In this document: positions 45,316 through 54,332 of the stretch, piece by piece
How positions within the stretch are numbered: the first letter of the stretch is position 1
Layout: the number at the start of each line of letters is the position of its first letter
The notes under the pieces: model-generated
What the model was told of the DNA's origin: nothing
The model's database searches: none
Seen by the model: only the letters and a program-made list of their open reading frames with translations
Made by a program: the position numbers and the translations under genes
Assembly (NCBI GenBank): GCA_015231375.1
Contig: JADGBT010000018.1
Location: 1-64,000 of the forward strand
Length of the DNA: 64,000 bases
From: Magnetococcales bacterium
GTDB lineage: Bacteria; Pseudomonadota; Magnetococcia; Magnetococcales; Magnetaquicoccaceae
Direction: 5' to 3'

Positions 45316-46104
45316 TCAGGCCGGATCCATCCCCTCTGCCGACAGTTCCCGACGCAGCGACTCCAACCGCTCCATGGCGGACTCCACCGCTGCCCGTGAT
45401 CCTTCCAGGGCCAACACCAACCCCCCTTCGCAGTCATCCACCCCTCCGGCGGCCACAGGGACAGCCCGCACCTGCCCTGCCGTGAGAATGGCCAAAGCCT
45501 CGACCTCGGTCACCACCGTGGCCGCTCCGGCCAGGATGGGCATGTATCCCACCGGCGACCCCATCACCCGGATGGCGCGTCCCTGTCCCGTCAGGCGGCA
45601 AGCCGCCGGAACCGACGGGATCAGTTTGGACAAGGAGACCGGCACGATCAACTCCCCGCCACGGGCCATGAGAATCGCCATGGCCGCTCCGATGGTGCCT
45701 CCCACCGGAGAGGCCAGCAACACCGCCACATGACCCGCCGGATCGATGGCGTTGGCGCCCTTGATGTAGACATCCCCGGTCTGGAACCGTTCCAGCAGCG
45801 AGCCGGGCCATCCGCGTGAGACCTCACCGCATTCAAACAGATAGGGCCCGGGTCCGCGCCCTTCCCGTGGAGTCTCCCCCAGTTGGCCATCCCGGATCCA
45901 GCCCACGGCGAAACGGTCGCGACCCGGATCTTCGCCCATCAAGGCCGTCACCACATGACGGGTGGTGGAACCGCCGACGATCACCATGCGCCCCTGTCGC
46001 AACCGTTCCTGGACCGCAGGCAAACACGCCACGGCCATGCCGATCAACCGGCGCCCTTCACCAGGGCGCAAGACCGCGATGGCGGTCACGTCGGAATGGG
46101 TCAT
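45316..46104 (-). CDS. Conserved-looking protein of unknown function downstream of tcdA
   Basis: A 262-residue soluble protein, rich in Gly and Val, with phosphate-binding-like turns (VIVGGSTTRHVVTAL, SPVGGTIGAAMAILMARGG) and KGANAIDPAGHVAVLLASP. There is no signal peptide. I cannot assign a family. The ATG at 46104 has GGAAG eight bases upstream. Both the ribosome site and the start lie in the second copy of a 59-bp tandem duplication whose other copy encodes the end of tcdA; without it the two genes would be read in one frame. Confidence 0.75.
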   Translation of the reverse strand: MTHSDVTAIAVLRPGEGRRLIGMAVACLPAVQERLRQGRMVIVGGSTTRHVVTALMGEDPGRDRFAVGWIRDGQLGETPREGRGPGPYLFECGEVSRGWPGSLLERFQTGDVYIKGANAIDPAGHVAVLLASPVGGTIGAAMAILMARGGELIVPVSLSKLIPSVPAACRLTGQGRAIRVMGSPVGYMPILAGAATVVTEVEALAILTAGQVRAVPVAAGGVDDCEGGLVLALEGSRAAVESAMERLESLRRELSAEGMDPA

Positions 46105-46202
46105 CAAAGGTTCTTCCACGGTCTCGCCGCGCTCCTCACCGGACACCATCGGAATGGGGCATCCCAGGTTCTTCCACGGTCTCGCCGCGCTCCTCGCCGG
46201 AT
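46092..46202. repeat. 59-bp-period tandem duplication at the tcdA junction
   Basis: Two copies of about 52 bases, 46092-46143 and 46151-46202, share about 48 positions. Each contains, on the minus strand, GGAAGAACC followed by an ATG and the codons for HSD. The upstream copy encodes the last residues of tcdA (GEERGETVEEPGMPHSDGVR); the other holds the start of the next gene. Confidence 0.85.
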
Positions 46203-46930
46203 TGCAGGGGAGACAACAGGGACTGGATGACAATACCCGCCAAGGTCATGCCGAACAAAGCGGGCAGATAACTGATGGTGCCGTTGACCGAACGGGGACG
46301 ACCGGTCGGAGTGGGTTCCGGCGGCAGAGGTTCGGCAGCTGGTTCGGTGGACCACACCGCCCGAATCCCCCGTCCCTGACCGCGCCGATGCAGACGCCGC
46401 CGCACCTCCCGCGCCAAAGGACAGATGGTGGAATCCATCAAGTCCCCCACCACCAAAGCGGTGGGATCCAGTCGCCCACCGGCTCCCATGCTGCTGGCCA
46501 CCGCAATCCCCCGCTCCCGCGCCGCGATCAACAATCCCACCTTGGAGTTGAGACTATCGATGGCGTCGATCAACCAGTCGGGACGGGCGGCGTCCAGCAC
46601 CTCGGGAATGATCGCCGGAGTCAAGAACCGGTCCACCAGTTCCAGTTGACATTCCGGATGGATGCTCGCCAACCGGCACCCCAGCACCTCGACCTTTTTT
46701 TGTCCCATGGTCTCGTGGGTGCTGGCCAGTTGACGATTGAGATCGGTCATGGCCACCACGTCGTGATCCACCAACGTCAAACGACCGATCCCCGCCCGCA
46801 CCAGCGCCTCGGCGGCAAACCCTCCCACCCCTCCGACTCCGGCGAGCAGCACATGGGCCTGACGCAACCGCTCCACTCCGGCGGACTTCACCAGAATCTG
46901 CGTGCGCGTGTACAATCCCGGTTCGGCCAT
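46136..46930 (-). CDS. tcdA: tRNA threonylcarbamoyladenosine dehydratase (TcdA/CsdL), ThiF family
   Basis: A 264-residue E1-like adenylating enzyme. The ATP-binding AGVGGVGGFAAEAL is at about 30-43. R/N motifs follow (DLNRQLAS), then the DAIDSLNSK and SMGAGGRLDPT regions. TcdA cyclises t6A37 in tRNAs for ANN codons to ct6A. The last about 20 residues come from a tandem duplication and are not family sequence. It follows the tatD gene closely. Confidence 0.92.
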   Translation of the reverse strand: MAEPGLYTRTQILVKSAGVERLRQAHVLLAGVGGVGGFAAEALVRAGIGRLTLVDHDVVAMTDLNRQLASTHETMGQKKVEVLGCRLASIHPECQLELVDRFLTPAIIPEVLDAARPDWLIDAIDSLNSKVGLLIAARERGIAVASSMGAGGRLDPTALVVGDLMDSTICPLAREVRRRLHRRGQGRGIRAVWSTEPAAEPLPPEPTPTGRPRSVNGTISYLPALFGMTLAGIVIQSLLSPLQSGEERGETVEEPGMPHSDGVR

Positions 46931-46944
46931 GAATCCCCCTGTCC

Positions 46945-47706
46945 TTAGATTCCCTGCAAGCCCAATACCCGACGCGCATTGCGCGCGGTCACCATCCGGA
47001 TCCGCTCCGGGTCCGTCTGTCTCAAAGCGGCCAGAACCGCCACCACCTCTGGCAAGAAAGCCGGCTCGTTGCGTTCTCCATGGTGCGCGGCGGGAGTCAG
47101 GTCCGGAGCGTCGGTCTCCACCACCAACGCCTCTTCGGGCAACGCCGCCGCCACCTGACGGATCCGCCGGGAACGCTCATACGTCACCACTCCGCCAATC
47201 CCCAGACAAAAACCCAATTTCACATAGGCTTCGGCCTGCTGAAGGCTCCCGCCGAAGGCATGCACGATCCCTCCCTGCCGAAAAGAGATCCGTCGCAACA
47301 CCGACACCATCATATCGTGGGCACGGCGCACGTGCAGTACCACCGGCAAACGAAAATCAGCGGCCAGTCGCAATTGATCCTCCAGCAGGCTCAACTGACG
47401 CGCATGGGTTTCCGGGGAGAGCAGATGATCCAGACCAATCTCTCCCACCGCCACCGGACGATCACGACGCAACCAGGATTCCAGTTGCGCCAGGGCGTCC
47501 GGTGGGTGATCCGCCAAAAAACCCGGATGCAGCCCCAAAGCGATCCACATTCCCGGACCACGCAACGCCACCACGCGCCCGAAATCCCGCAAACAGACTC
47601 CCGGCACCACCCCTCCCACCACCCCAACCGCCTGGGCGCGCTGCCAGACCGCTGCGCGATCCGCGTCGAAGTGCGGAAAATCCAGATGGCAATGGGTATC
47701 GATCAT
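46945..47706 (-). CDS. TatD-family metal-dependent hydrolase (DNase)
   Basis: A 253-residue TIM-barrel enzyme. Metal ligands appear in order: HCH (DTHCHLDF, residues 4-8), Glu in AVGEIGLDHL, His in LHVRRAHD, His in IVHAFGGS and Asp in ETDAPDLTP. The family includes 3'-5' DNA exonucleases and quality-control deacylases. It ends 14 bases before the tcdA start and starts three bases after the Sel1 gene stop. Confidence 0.95.
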   Translation of the reverse strand: MIDTHCHLDFPHFDADRAAVWQRAQAVGVVGGVVPGVCLRDFGRVVALRGPGMWIALGLHPGFLADHPPDALAQLESWLRRDRPVAVGEIGLDHLLSPETHARQLSLLEDQLRLAADFRLPVVLHVRRAHDMMVSVLRRISFRQGGIVHAFGGSLQQAEAYVKLGFCLGIGGVVTYERSRRIRQVAAALPEEALVVETDAPDLTPAAHHGERNEPAFLPEVVAVLAALRQTDPERIRMVTARNARRVLGLQGI

Positions 47707-47709
47707 GCC

Positions 47710-48222
47710 TCAATCGTCTTCGCCCGGATGGGGAATCCGCTCCTCGACGTAGGCCATCGACGCGGCGTCCAACTCCTGACGGACCAACTCCATGGCCTGA
47801 CGGATCTCCTCCCGGAACGCTTCGGGCACACCGGCTTCGGCACGGCTCAACCAGATCATGGCCCGGACCGGATCCCGTCCGGTGCCCATGCCCTCGAAAT
47901 AAAGCGCGCCCAGACAATGGGCCGATTTGACATCCCCGGCCAAGGCGGCGCGACGAAACCAGTGAAACGCCTGTTGCGGATCCTGCGGCACGCCGACGCC
48001 CCGAAGGTACAAGGTGGCCAGATTGTGCTGGGAGAGCGCCTCCCCCCGTTCAGCGGCCTTGGCGAACCATTCGGCGGCGCGGACCGGATCTCGCGGCACG
48101 CCCAGACCCTTGAGATGCATGGCCCCGAGGTTGTGTTGCGCCTTGGTGTTGCCCTCTGCGGCCATGGCGCGCAGCAACGCGAGATAACGCGCCGGGTCGA
48201 TCTGATCGATGGGTGGCATCAT
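47710..48222 (-). CDS. Sel1-like tetratricopeptide protein
   Basis: A 170-residue protein with three Sel1-type repeats (AQHNLGAMHLKGLGVPRD, SQHNLATLYLRGVGVPQD and SAHCLGALYFEGMGTGRD). It has no signal peptide, so it is probably a cytoplasmic scaffold. It is in a tight operon with tatD (three-base gap). Confidence 0.92.
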   Translation of the reverse strand: MMPPIDQIDPARYLALLRAMAAEGNTKAQHNLGAMHLKGLGVPRDPVRAAEWFAKAAERGEALSQHNLATLYLRGVGVPQDPQQAFHWFRRAALAGDVKSAHCLGALYFEGMGTGRDPVRAMIWLSRAEAGVPEAFREEIRQAMELVRQELDAASMAYVEERIPHPGEDD

Positions 48223-48243
48223 GGTGTGAATTCGTCCGAACGG

Positions 48244-49542
48244 TTACAGCAGTTTCAGCGGACCGCCCTGAACGATATTGGCAAAACGTTCCAGCAGGCG
48301 CGGGGTCATGAGGTGGGCAGTCGGTCCCTGGGCGATTCGTCCCGGATGATCCGACATGTCCTGAATGCGGGTCAAACGGCTCGCACCGCTGCGGGCATCC
48401 CGATGGCACAACACGGCATGGGGCAAGGCGCGATCCGGCAGGGCATCCAACAGGGCCGGATCGCGCCCCACGCACAACACCCGCAAGGAACGACGTTCCG
48501 CGATCCGGAGCATGGTTTCCAGCACCATCCGCGCAATGGCCGGATAGAGGATATGATCGATATCGTCCACCACCAGCAGGCTCTCTTCGGGACCACTCAA
48601 CATCGCCGCGCCCAGCGTCAACAAACGCAGCGCGCCATCGGAAAGCCGACTGGCGTCGAAGCAGCGAGCGGACGCCGCGCCCGACTCCCGGATGACCAGC
48701 CGCACTTCGCCTCGGGAGGTGGTCAAAAAACCCAGCTCGGCCTGCTCCAGACCGGGCAGCACCCGCACGAAATCCAACAGATCGGCCCGACCGATCCGTT
48801 GCGGATCGGACAACGCCTCTGCCGGAGAGTCGCCGCCACACAACTGGAACAGCACCCCGGAGAGATTGCTGCCATTTTCAGCCAGCGCGCCCGCCTGCCG
48901 GGGGGCATACCCCCGCGCCGCTTCCGGATCGGGCTTCAGGCACACGATGCGGGTCAACCAGTGTTCGATGTGGGCCGTTGCCTCGGAAATGCGTTGCCCC
49001 GATTCGGCGTGCGCCTCCGGAAACCGGGCGCAGCCACCCAACTGGGTGAACACCGTCCGCTGTTCATCGACCGCCATTCTCGGTTTGGGAGCGCCGGCAC
49101 CAAAGGCGTGGTACTCGACCATCAAGGCGCCGCCGGGTCCAGGACCGGCCTGATACAAAGCCAGGGGAGTTTTTCCGCCGGTCTCCTTGAGATGTTCGTA
49201 GACCAGACGGGCTTCATCTTCTTCCCGGCCTTCGATCATCAGTCCCATCTGGAGTTCCGTGGCTCCCGCCACGCCCGAACAGGCCAGCCCGAACCGGTTG
49301 GTCTGCGGATAAAACAGCTCTCCCACCCGGCCCCGCGCCACGCCTCCTGGCCGATGCATGGCGGCGGGCAAGGCATCGAGACGCTGGCCGCGAGCCATCC
49401 ACGCCAGCAGTTTCACCCCCTCGACCACATGGCTTTTGCCCGACGCCCCCGCCCCAAGCAGCAGGGTCAGAGGGGCCAGCGGAAGGATGGCTTTCTGGAA
49501 ATTCCGGAATTGATTGAAAAGAAAACGCTCCAACATGAACAT
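48244..49542 (-). CDS. AAA ATPase of the RecF/OLD-like type
   Basis: A 432-residue ABC-type ATPase without a TOPRIM nuclease. It begins FNQFRNFQKAILPLAPLTLL, then Walker A GAGASGKSH. The signature region is RLSDGALRLLTLGAAML and Walker B is LLVVDDIDHIL, with Asp-Ile-Asp in place of the usual D-E. This is an AAA_21-like architecture used in DNA-repair and defence proteins; the target is unknown. The ATG is at 49542 or two codons later. It is separated from the Sel1 gene by 21 bases and diverges from the CapA-like gene. Confidence 0.8.
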   Translation of the reverse strand: MFMLERFLFNQFRNFQKAILPLAPLTLLLGAGASGKSHVVEGVKLLAWMARGQRLDALPAAMHRPGGVARGRVGELFYPQTNRFGLACSGVAGATELQMGLMIEGREEDEARLVYEHLKETGGKTPLALYQAGPGPGGALMVEYHAFGAGAPKPRMAVDEQRTVFTQLGGCARFPEAHAESGQRISEATAHIEHWLTRIVCLKPDPEAARGYAPRQAGALAENGSNLSGVLFQLCGGDSPAEALSDPQRIGRADLLDFVRVLPGLEQAELGFLTTSRGEVRLVIRESGAASARCFDASRLSDGALRLLTLGAAMLSGPEESLLVVDDIDHILYPAIARMVLETMLRIAERRSLRVLCVGRDPALLDALPDRALPHAVLCHRDARSGASRLTRIQDMSDHPGRIAQGPTAHLMTPRLLERFANIVQGGPLKLL

Positions 49543-49630
49543 GCCCCACACAAGGAGAGGTTGCCAGCACCGATTGCCACCGGGCATCACTCTAGCATAT
49601 CATGAACGCAGACACAGAGAAAAATTACTG

Positions 49631-51151
49631 ATGCGCCATCGGCTTCCAACCGAAAAGGGGTGTGGCGCATCCGATCGGTCCGACCCCTTTCATCAGGATC
49701 CCCTGCCCATTGCCACCCCGCTCCCCTGTTTGCGCACCCTTTCGACGCTTCTGCTCTGTTTTTGCGTTGCCAGAACCTCCCTGGCCGACTCCGCTCCCCC
49801 TGAAACCATCCCCGCTCAGGACGCCACCCAGGCCGCCACCCAGGCCGCCACCCAGACGCATTCCGTCGCAAACGCCGCATCCCCACCGTCGCCCCGGAGG
49901 CCGGAGTCCCTCCCGGTCCCGCCATCGACCCGAACGCGCTCCCTCCCGCTCCAGCCCCTGACCACTGTCCGGGCTCTCCCCGAAATTCCCGGAAAACGCA
50001 AAGGGATCCGCTTTCAAGCGGAATGTCTGCCAGGGCCACGGTATCGCATTCTGGCGGTGGGGGATCTGCTGCTGCACGACCGGTTGCAAAAACAGGCTCA
50101 ACGGCAGGGATCGTTCGTTCCGCTTTGGAAGTCCTTCGCCCCCCAACTGGAACAAGCGGATGTCAGTTATGTCAATCTGGAAGGGCCGGCCGCCGCCGGG
50201 GTCAACGCCCTCGGGGAGAATGTGCGGGATCCGGGTCCGGTTTTCGACAGGCGGGTATACAACGCGTTTCCGTTCTTCAACTATCCCCCGCGCCTATTGC
50301 AGGATCTGGCCGCAAGCGGTTTCGACGTGCTCTCTTTGGGCAACAACCACATCCTGGATCGCAACGCCCTGGGCATCGACCGCACCATCGATGCCCTGGA
50401 GCGAACCGGACTGGCCTACACCGGCGCGCGCCGTTCGGACCACGAAATCACCTCCCGTCCCTGGCACGCCCGCGTGACCCGCAACGGCCTGAGTACCGTC
50501 TGGATCTCCTGCACCTACGGCACCAACGGCATCGTGGATTACCGTCATCAGGTGCTGCACTGTTTTCAGCATCAAGAGGTGATCAAGGCGCTCGTGACCG
50601 AATGGCGGGATCAGGTGGACGCGGTGCTGATCACCCCCCATTGGGGCACCGAAGACTCCATCATCCCCAGACCCGAACAGGGACGGTTCGCCAAGGAGAT
50701 GCTGGAACTCGGCGCGTTGGCGGTGCTCGGCAGCCATCCCCACACCCCCCAACCCATGACGAAACATCGAACCCGCGACGGTCGGGAAACCCTGATACTC
50801 CACTCCCTGGGCAATTTCGTGAATGGACAAAGCCGCCTCTGGCAAAAAACCGCCATGATCCTGCTGCTGGATCTGGTCCGACACGCAGGCAGGGTCGCGA
50901 TTCGGCAGGTCCATTATCTTCCCGGTTTCATGGAACAAGATTCCGATGGCGCTGCCAGCCTCCAGCCTCTGGACCCCGACACCCCCCACCCCGGATTGAC
51001 CCATCTGCTCAAGGTGTTGCCCCGGGCGAACATGGCCACTCCCGCCACCGAAACCGTGCGCGATCACCACGCCCCCTCCTGTCTTTCCCAGGCCGCCGCC
51101 ATGGACCGCCCAGCGGATCCGGATGTCACTCCGGTCACATCCACACCCTGA
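49631..51151 (+). CDS. CapA-family metallophosphatase-like protein
   Basis: A 506-residue protein with a likely signal peptide at about 31-53 (LRTLSTLLLCFCVARTSLA). A Pro/Ala/Thr linker follows, containing a 12-bp coding repeat. The CapA domain has AVGDLLLHD, VNLEGP, SLGNNHILD, HWGTE, GSHPHTPQP and HSLGNFVNG. CapA proteins are needed for poly-gamma-glutamate capsule or for related envelope polymers; a PgsBC partner is not seen. The start at 49631 is judged from the signal peptide; an in-frame start at 49514 would overlap the divergent ATPase. Confidence 0.85.
   Translation: MRHRLPTEKGCGASDRSDPFHQDPLPIATPLPCLRTLSTLLLCFCVARTSLADSAPPETIPAQDATQAATQAATQTHSVANAASPPSPRRPESLPVPPSTRTRSLPLQPLTTVRALPEIPGKRKGIRFQAECLPGPRYRILAVGDLLLHDRLQKQAQRQGSFVPLWKSFAPQLEQADVSYVNLEGPAAAGVNALGENVRDPGPVFDRRVYNAFPFFNYPPRLLQDLAASGFDVLSLGNNHILDRNALGIDRTIDALERTGLAYTGARRSDHEITSRPWHARVTRNGLSTVWISCTYGTNGIVDYRHQVLHCFQHQEVIKALVTEWRDQVDAVLITPHWGTEDSIIPRPEQGRFAKEMLELGALAVLGSHPHTPQPMTKHRTRDGRETLILHSLGNFVNGQSRLWQKTAMILLLDLVRHAGRVAIRQVHYLPGFMEQDSDGAASLQPLDPDTPHPGLTHLLKVLPRANMATPATETVRDHHAPSCLSQAAAMDRPADPDVTPVTSTP
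49823..49858 (+). repeat. Three 12-bp tandem units in the CapA-like gene
   Basis: Units GCCACCCAGGCC at 49823-49834 and 49835-49846 are exact; the third (49847-49858) differs at its end. They encode the repeated Ala-Thr-Gln-Ala linker after the signal peptide. Confidence 0.85.
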
Positions 51152-51194
51152 CAGATTCAAGAAAATAACTTGAGTTATTTCATAGAAAATGGTG

Positions 51195-51215
51195 TCAGGG
51201 GGGATCACCCCCTGA
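51195..51215. terminator. Stem-loop between convergent genes
   Basis: TCAGGGGG and CCCCCTGA form an 8-bp stem with a 5-base loop between the convergent CapA-like and 89-residue genes. No T-run follows on either strand, so it is a possible bidirectional terminator only. Confidence 0.4.
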
Positions 51216-51240
51216 ACACACAATGCGACAGAAGAGATCG

Positions 51241-51510
51241 CTACAGGATCAATTTGGAGACCGCGCCCGACGTGGAGATACCGGCCTTTTGGTGATACAG
51301 ACGGATGGCCGCCTCGGAGAGGCTGACCTTGTAGGCCGACGAAGCGCGGGAGGTATCGTTGGCTACGCCGGTCATGCTGCTGACGGCGCTGCGCTCGAAG
51401 AAACGCAACATGGAGACATCGGCCATGCTGCGGGTACGCTGGGCCAACGCATCAAAAGCAACCTGGGCACTGGGCCCGAACATCAGCTCGTTTCCGCCGT
51501 AAATACTCAT
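51241..51510 (-). CDS. Small protein of unknown function
   Basis: An 89-residue protein starting MSIYGGNELMFGPSAQVAFD, with several Ser- and Ala-rich helices and no membrane segment, cysteine or known motif. AGGT lies ten bases before the ATG and the following UTR is AT-rich, which supports expression. The family is not recognised. It stands alone between two convergent or terminator-bounded units. Confidence 0.6.
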   Translation of the reverse strand: MSIYGGNELMFGPSAQVAFDALAQRTRSMADVSMLRFFERSAVSSMTGVANDTSRASSAYKVSLSEAAIRLYHQKAGISTSGAVSKLIL

Positions 51511-51622
51511 TTTTATTAACCTATTTTACGAGACAAAAGACCCGAGAACGCATGACTTCCCTTCATTAATCCCCCCATCCTCGGCTTTGCCAGTTTAGCT
51601 GAATTTCGTCAAATGACAAGTG

Positions 51623-51678
51623 AAAAAAGCCCGCGCGCTCTTCTTACGATCGGTTGAACGGTCGGAAGAAGAGCGCGC
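51623..51678 (-). terminator. Long intrinsic terminator of the glycosyltransferase gene
   Basis: A stem of about 20 base pairs (perfect outer 13: GCGCGCTCTTCTT / AAGAAGAGCGCGC, then an inner CGATCG/CGGTCG) with a 6-base loop, followed on the minus strand by GGGCTTTTTT. It starts right at the stop codon of the upstream gene. Confidence 0.92.
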
Positions 51679-52914
51679 TCATGGCCTGTCATCCCGGCCA
51701 AAAGGCTTTCCGGTCAACTCCCGGAACAACACCAGATACCCCTCGGCCATGGCCTCGCGGGAGTAGTTCCGTCGCACCTGCTCCTGCCACGCCGAACCCA
51801 TGGCGCGTCGTCGCACGGGATCGGCCTCCAACCGCAACACCGCCTCGGCCAGGGCCTGATGATCCGAATCCGGAGTCAGCCATCCGGTCCGGCCCGACTC
51901 CAGCAGATCGGTAAACGGCGGAATCCGGTTGCATACCACCGGCAATCCCACGGCTCCGGCTTCCAGCAAAACATAGGGCATCCCTTCCCGATGGGTGGGA
52001 AAGATCAAACCCCGCGCCCGCTGCAAGACATTCAGCACCTGCGCCCGAGGCAGGGAACCGACCCAGTGAATCCGGGAATCCGCGCCGTTATCCCGCGCCA
52101 GTTGGCGCACCTGCTCGAAGAATCCCGGATAATAGGGCTGACCCGGTTGCACGAACGGTTGATCGCCCACGATCACCAGATGCAGATCGCTGGCGTGTCG
52201 CCTCACCTCGCCCCAGGCGCGCACCGCCACATCCTGAGCCTTGGGGGGTTCGATCCACCCCACCATCACCCAGAACCGTTCCGGCAACTCCACGCCACAC
52301 GGCGCGATCGACTCCTCTTCGATGGGCGGAATGCCGTTGGGAATGACCCGTATTCCAGCCAACGCGGGATGGGCGGCTTCGATCTGACGGGCATAATGGC
52401 GGGCCACCGAGGTGAGCGCCGCCATGCGTCCCACGATCCAGCGCAACATCCCCGGTTTCGTTTCCTGGTTCCGGGCGAACTCCAGGGCATCGGTACCGTG
52501 AAAGGTCAACACCCCCGGCGGACCGCCCAACAGGGACAACAGTTGAAAAACCAGTTGATACTCCCGGGGAGTGTGAAAATGCACCACATCCACCCCTTCC
52601 CGACGCATCAAACGATGCAGTCGCCACATCGTGACCGGCAACTCGGCCAGAAACCCCAACAACCCCCGCCACGGGCGCCGGGAGTCCCGGTACGGTCGCA
52701 GACGCATTTTATAAAGCGTGATCGGGCCAAAGGAGGTCACGCTCAAGCCCCGCTGCTCCCAGGGAGCCGGAGCGAACAACGAGACCCGCAGGCCCATGCG
52801 GGTCCAGGCGCGGACCAACGCGTCGATCATCACGTTGATCCCGCCTTGCGTCTCGGGAAAGGTGGTATGAAAAACCACCAGGATATGATTCGGCCCCAGG
52901 GGTGTTTCCGTCAT
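51679..52914 (-). CDS. Glycosyltransferase, GT4-like (GT-B fold)
   Basis: A 411-residue GT-B enzyme. The N-half has GGINVMIDALVRAWTRMG and VVHFHTPREYQ. The C-half has the nucleotide-sugar site (VMVGWIEPPKAQDVAVRAW) and the GT4 E-x7-E type region (HREGMPYVLLEAGAVGLPVV). It transfers a sugar in surface glycan synthesis; donor and acceptor are unknown. Its start lies about 100 bases from the divergent second glycosyltransferase. Confidence 0.9.
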   Translation of the reverse strand: MTETPLGPNHILVVFHTTFPETQGGINVMIDALVRAWTRMGLRVSLFAPAPWEQRGLSVTSFGPITLYKMRLRPYRDSRRPWRGLLGFLAELPVTMWRLHRLMRREGVDVVHFHTPREYQLVFQLLSLLGGPPGVLTFHGTDALEFARNQETKPGMLRWIVGRMAALTSVARHYARQIEAAHPALAGIRVIPNGIPPIEEESIAPCGVELPERFWVMVGWIEPPKAQDVAVRAWGEVRRHASDLHLVIVGDQPFVQPGQPYYPGFFEQVRQLARDNGADSRIHWVGSLPRAQVLNVLQRARGLIFPTHREGMPYVLLEAGAVGLPVVCNRIPPFTDLLESGRTGWLTPDSDHQALAEAVLRLEADPVRRRAMGSAWQEQVRRNYSREAMAEGYLVLFRELTGKPFGRDDRP

Positions 52915-53012
52915 GATTCCAGCCCGCGCCGCGCCCCCGGAATCCCGTGAACCGTGGAAATTCCGTGAATCCGCTGAAGCGACTCGTTATAGTGTTCGGA
53001 TACTTGGTTGGT

Positions 53013-54260
53013 ATGGACATCCACACTCCGGCATGGTGGCACGACATGGAGCGCGACTCAAGGCCAAACCCGAAACCTCCGATCCTGGCCTTTGCCCCCC
53101 ATCCCTGGGACAATCATTGGCTGAGTCGGCAGCAACTGCTTTCCCGTCTGGCCCGCCGGGGATGGCCGGTGCTCTACAGCCACGGACCTCTGAACTGGTG
53201 GGAGCGTCACGCCCGACCCTGGCAGCAGGCGTCGTGGTTGGGACGCGTCGAAAGCCGGGAGTTCGGGGTCGGGGTGGATTGTCCAGGCCGTTGGCCCTGT
53301 TTATGGGACAAGTGGCCGGTCTGGAATCAAGGCGTGATGGCTCTGCACGCCGCGCGTCTGGCGCGCGCGCTCCCGCCCCACGACGGCAAACGGATCGTGA
53401 TGCTGTTCCATCCGATGTTCGAGCCGTATCTGCGCTGGCTCAAGCCCGACTGGACCGTCTATCATGTGTATGATGTCTATCGCCTGATGGACGACTGGTC
53501 CCCGGCCAAAGACGACCTGGAAGCCCGACTGGTGGCCCGCGCGGATCTGATCACCGCCTCTTCGGCGGGCATGGCGCGACAACTGCCCGCGCCCGGACCC
53601 GAACGCGCCCGTCTGCTGCCCAACGGCGCGGACGCGCTCCGTTTCGCCTCGGCGGATCCGGCCCCCTGCCCGGCGGATCTGGCCGCGATCCCCACTCCCC
53701 GCATCGGTTATGTGGGCAATATCAATCCCAAACTCGACTTGGAGATGATCACCACCGTGGCGGATCGCCACCCGGATTGGCATTGGGTCTTTCTGGGACC
53801 GGTCTATATGAACAGCCCGAGGGAGCGGGACCGGGCGGCCAAGGCGGCCTGGGAACGGTTGCAACACCGTCCCAACATCCACTATCTGGGCCTGAAATCC
53901 CGGGAGGAGCTCCCGGCGTATGTGAGGCACATGGCGGTGAACATCATCGCCTACAAAATCGCGCAGGTCGAAGCGGGATCACCGGAGGACTGGGTGGTCC
54001 ACGGTTATCCCACCAAATTGCACGAATATCTGGCCACCGGAAAACCCGTGGTGGCCGCGCCCCAACACGCCCTGCTGGAGTTCAGCGACGTGGTGCGCAT
54101 CGCCTCGGATCCAGACTCCTGGGAGAGCGCCCTGGGCGAAGCCATCGCGGGTCAAGGCGCGGGCACCCCGGCCAGCCGTCGCGCCCGCGCCTTGGAAAAC
54201 ACCTGGGACAGCCGGGTGGATCGGCTGGAATCGTGGCTGAACGCATTGTGCCGCCGATAG
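53013..54260 (+). CDS. Glycosyltransferase-like protein (GT-B fold)
   Basis: A 415-residue protein. The N-half contains aromatic segments (HPWDNHWLSRQQLLSRLARR) and YHVYDVYRLMDDWS; the C-half has LPNGADALRF, GYVGNINPKLDLEMI and a C-terminal GYPTKLHEYLATGKPVVA. These are family-1-type glycosyltransferase features. An ATG at 53013 avoids the short shared promoter region; GTG at 52947 is in frame. Paired divergently with a GT4 enzyme, it suggests a small glycan locus. Confidence 0.85.
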   Translation: MDIHTPAWWHDMERDSRPNPKPPILAFAPHPWDNHWLSRQQLLSRLARRGWPVLYSHGPLNWWERHARPWQQASWLGRVESREFGVGVDCPGRWPCLWDKWPVWNQGVMALHAARLARALPPHDGKRIVMLFHPMFEPYLRWLKPDWTVYHVYDVYRLMDDWSPAKDDLEARLVARADLITASSAGMARQLPAPGPERARLLPNGADALRFASADPAPCPADLAAIPTPRIGYVGNINPKLDLEMITTVADRHPDWHWVFLGPVYMNSPRERDRAAKAAWERLQHRPNIHYLGLKSREELPAYVRHMAVNIIAYKIAQVEAGSPEDWVVHGYPTKLHEYLATGKPVVAAPQHALLEFSDVVRIASDPDSWESALGEAIAGQGAGTPASRRARALENTWDSRVDRLESWLNALCRR

Positions 54261-54332
54261 CCCCCCGCGATATCCACATCACGTCACGCTTGAGGCCCGA
54301 CAAAACGCCCGACAGCACGCCGGAGCCATGAT

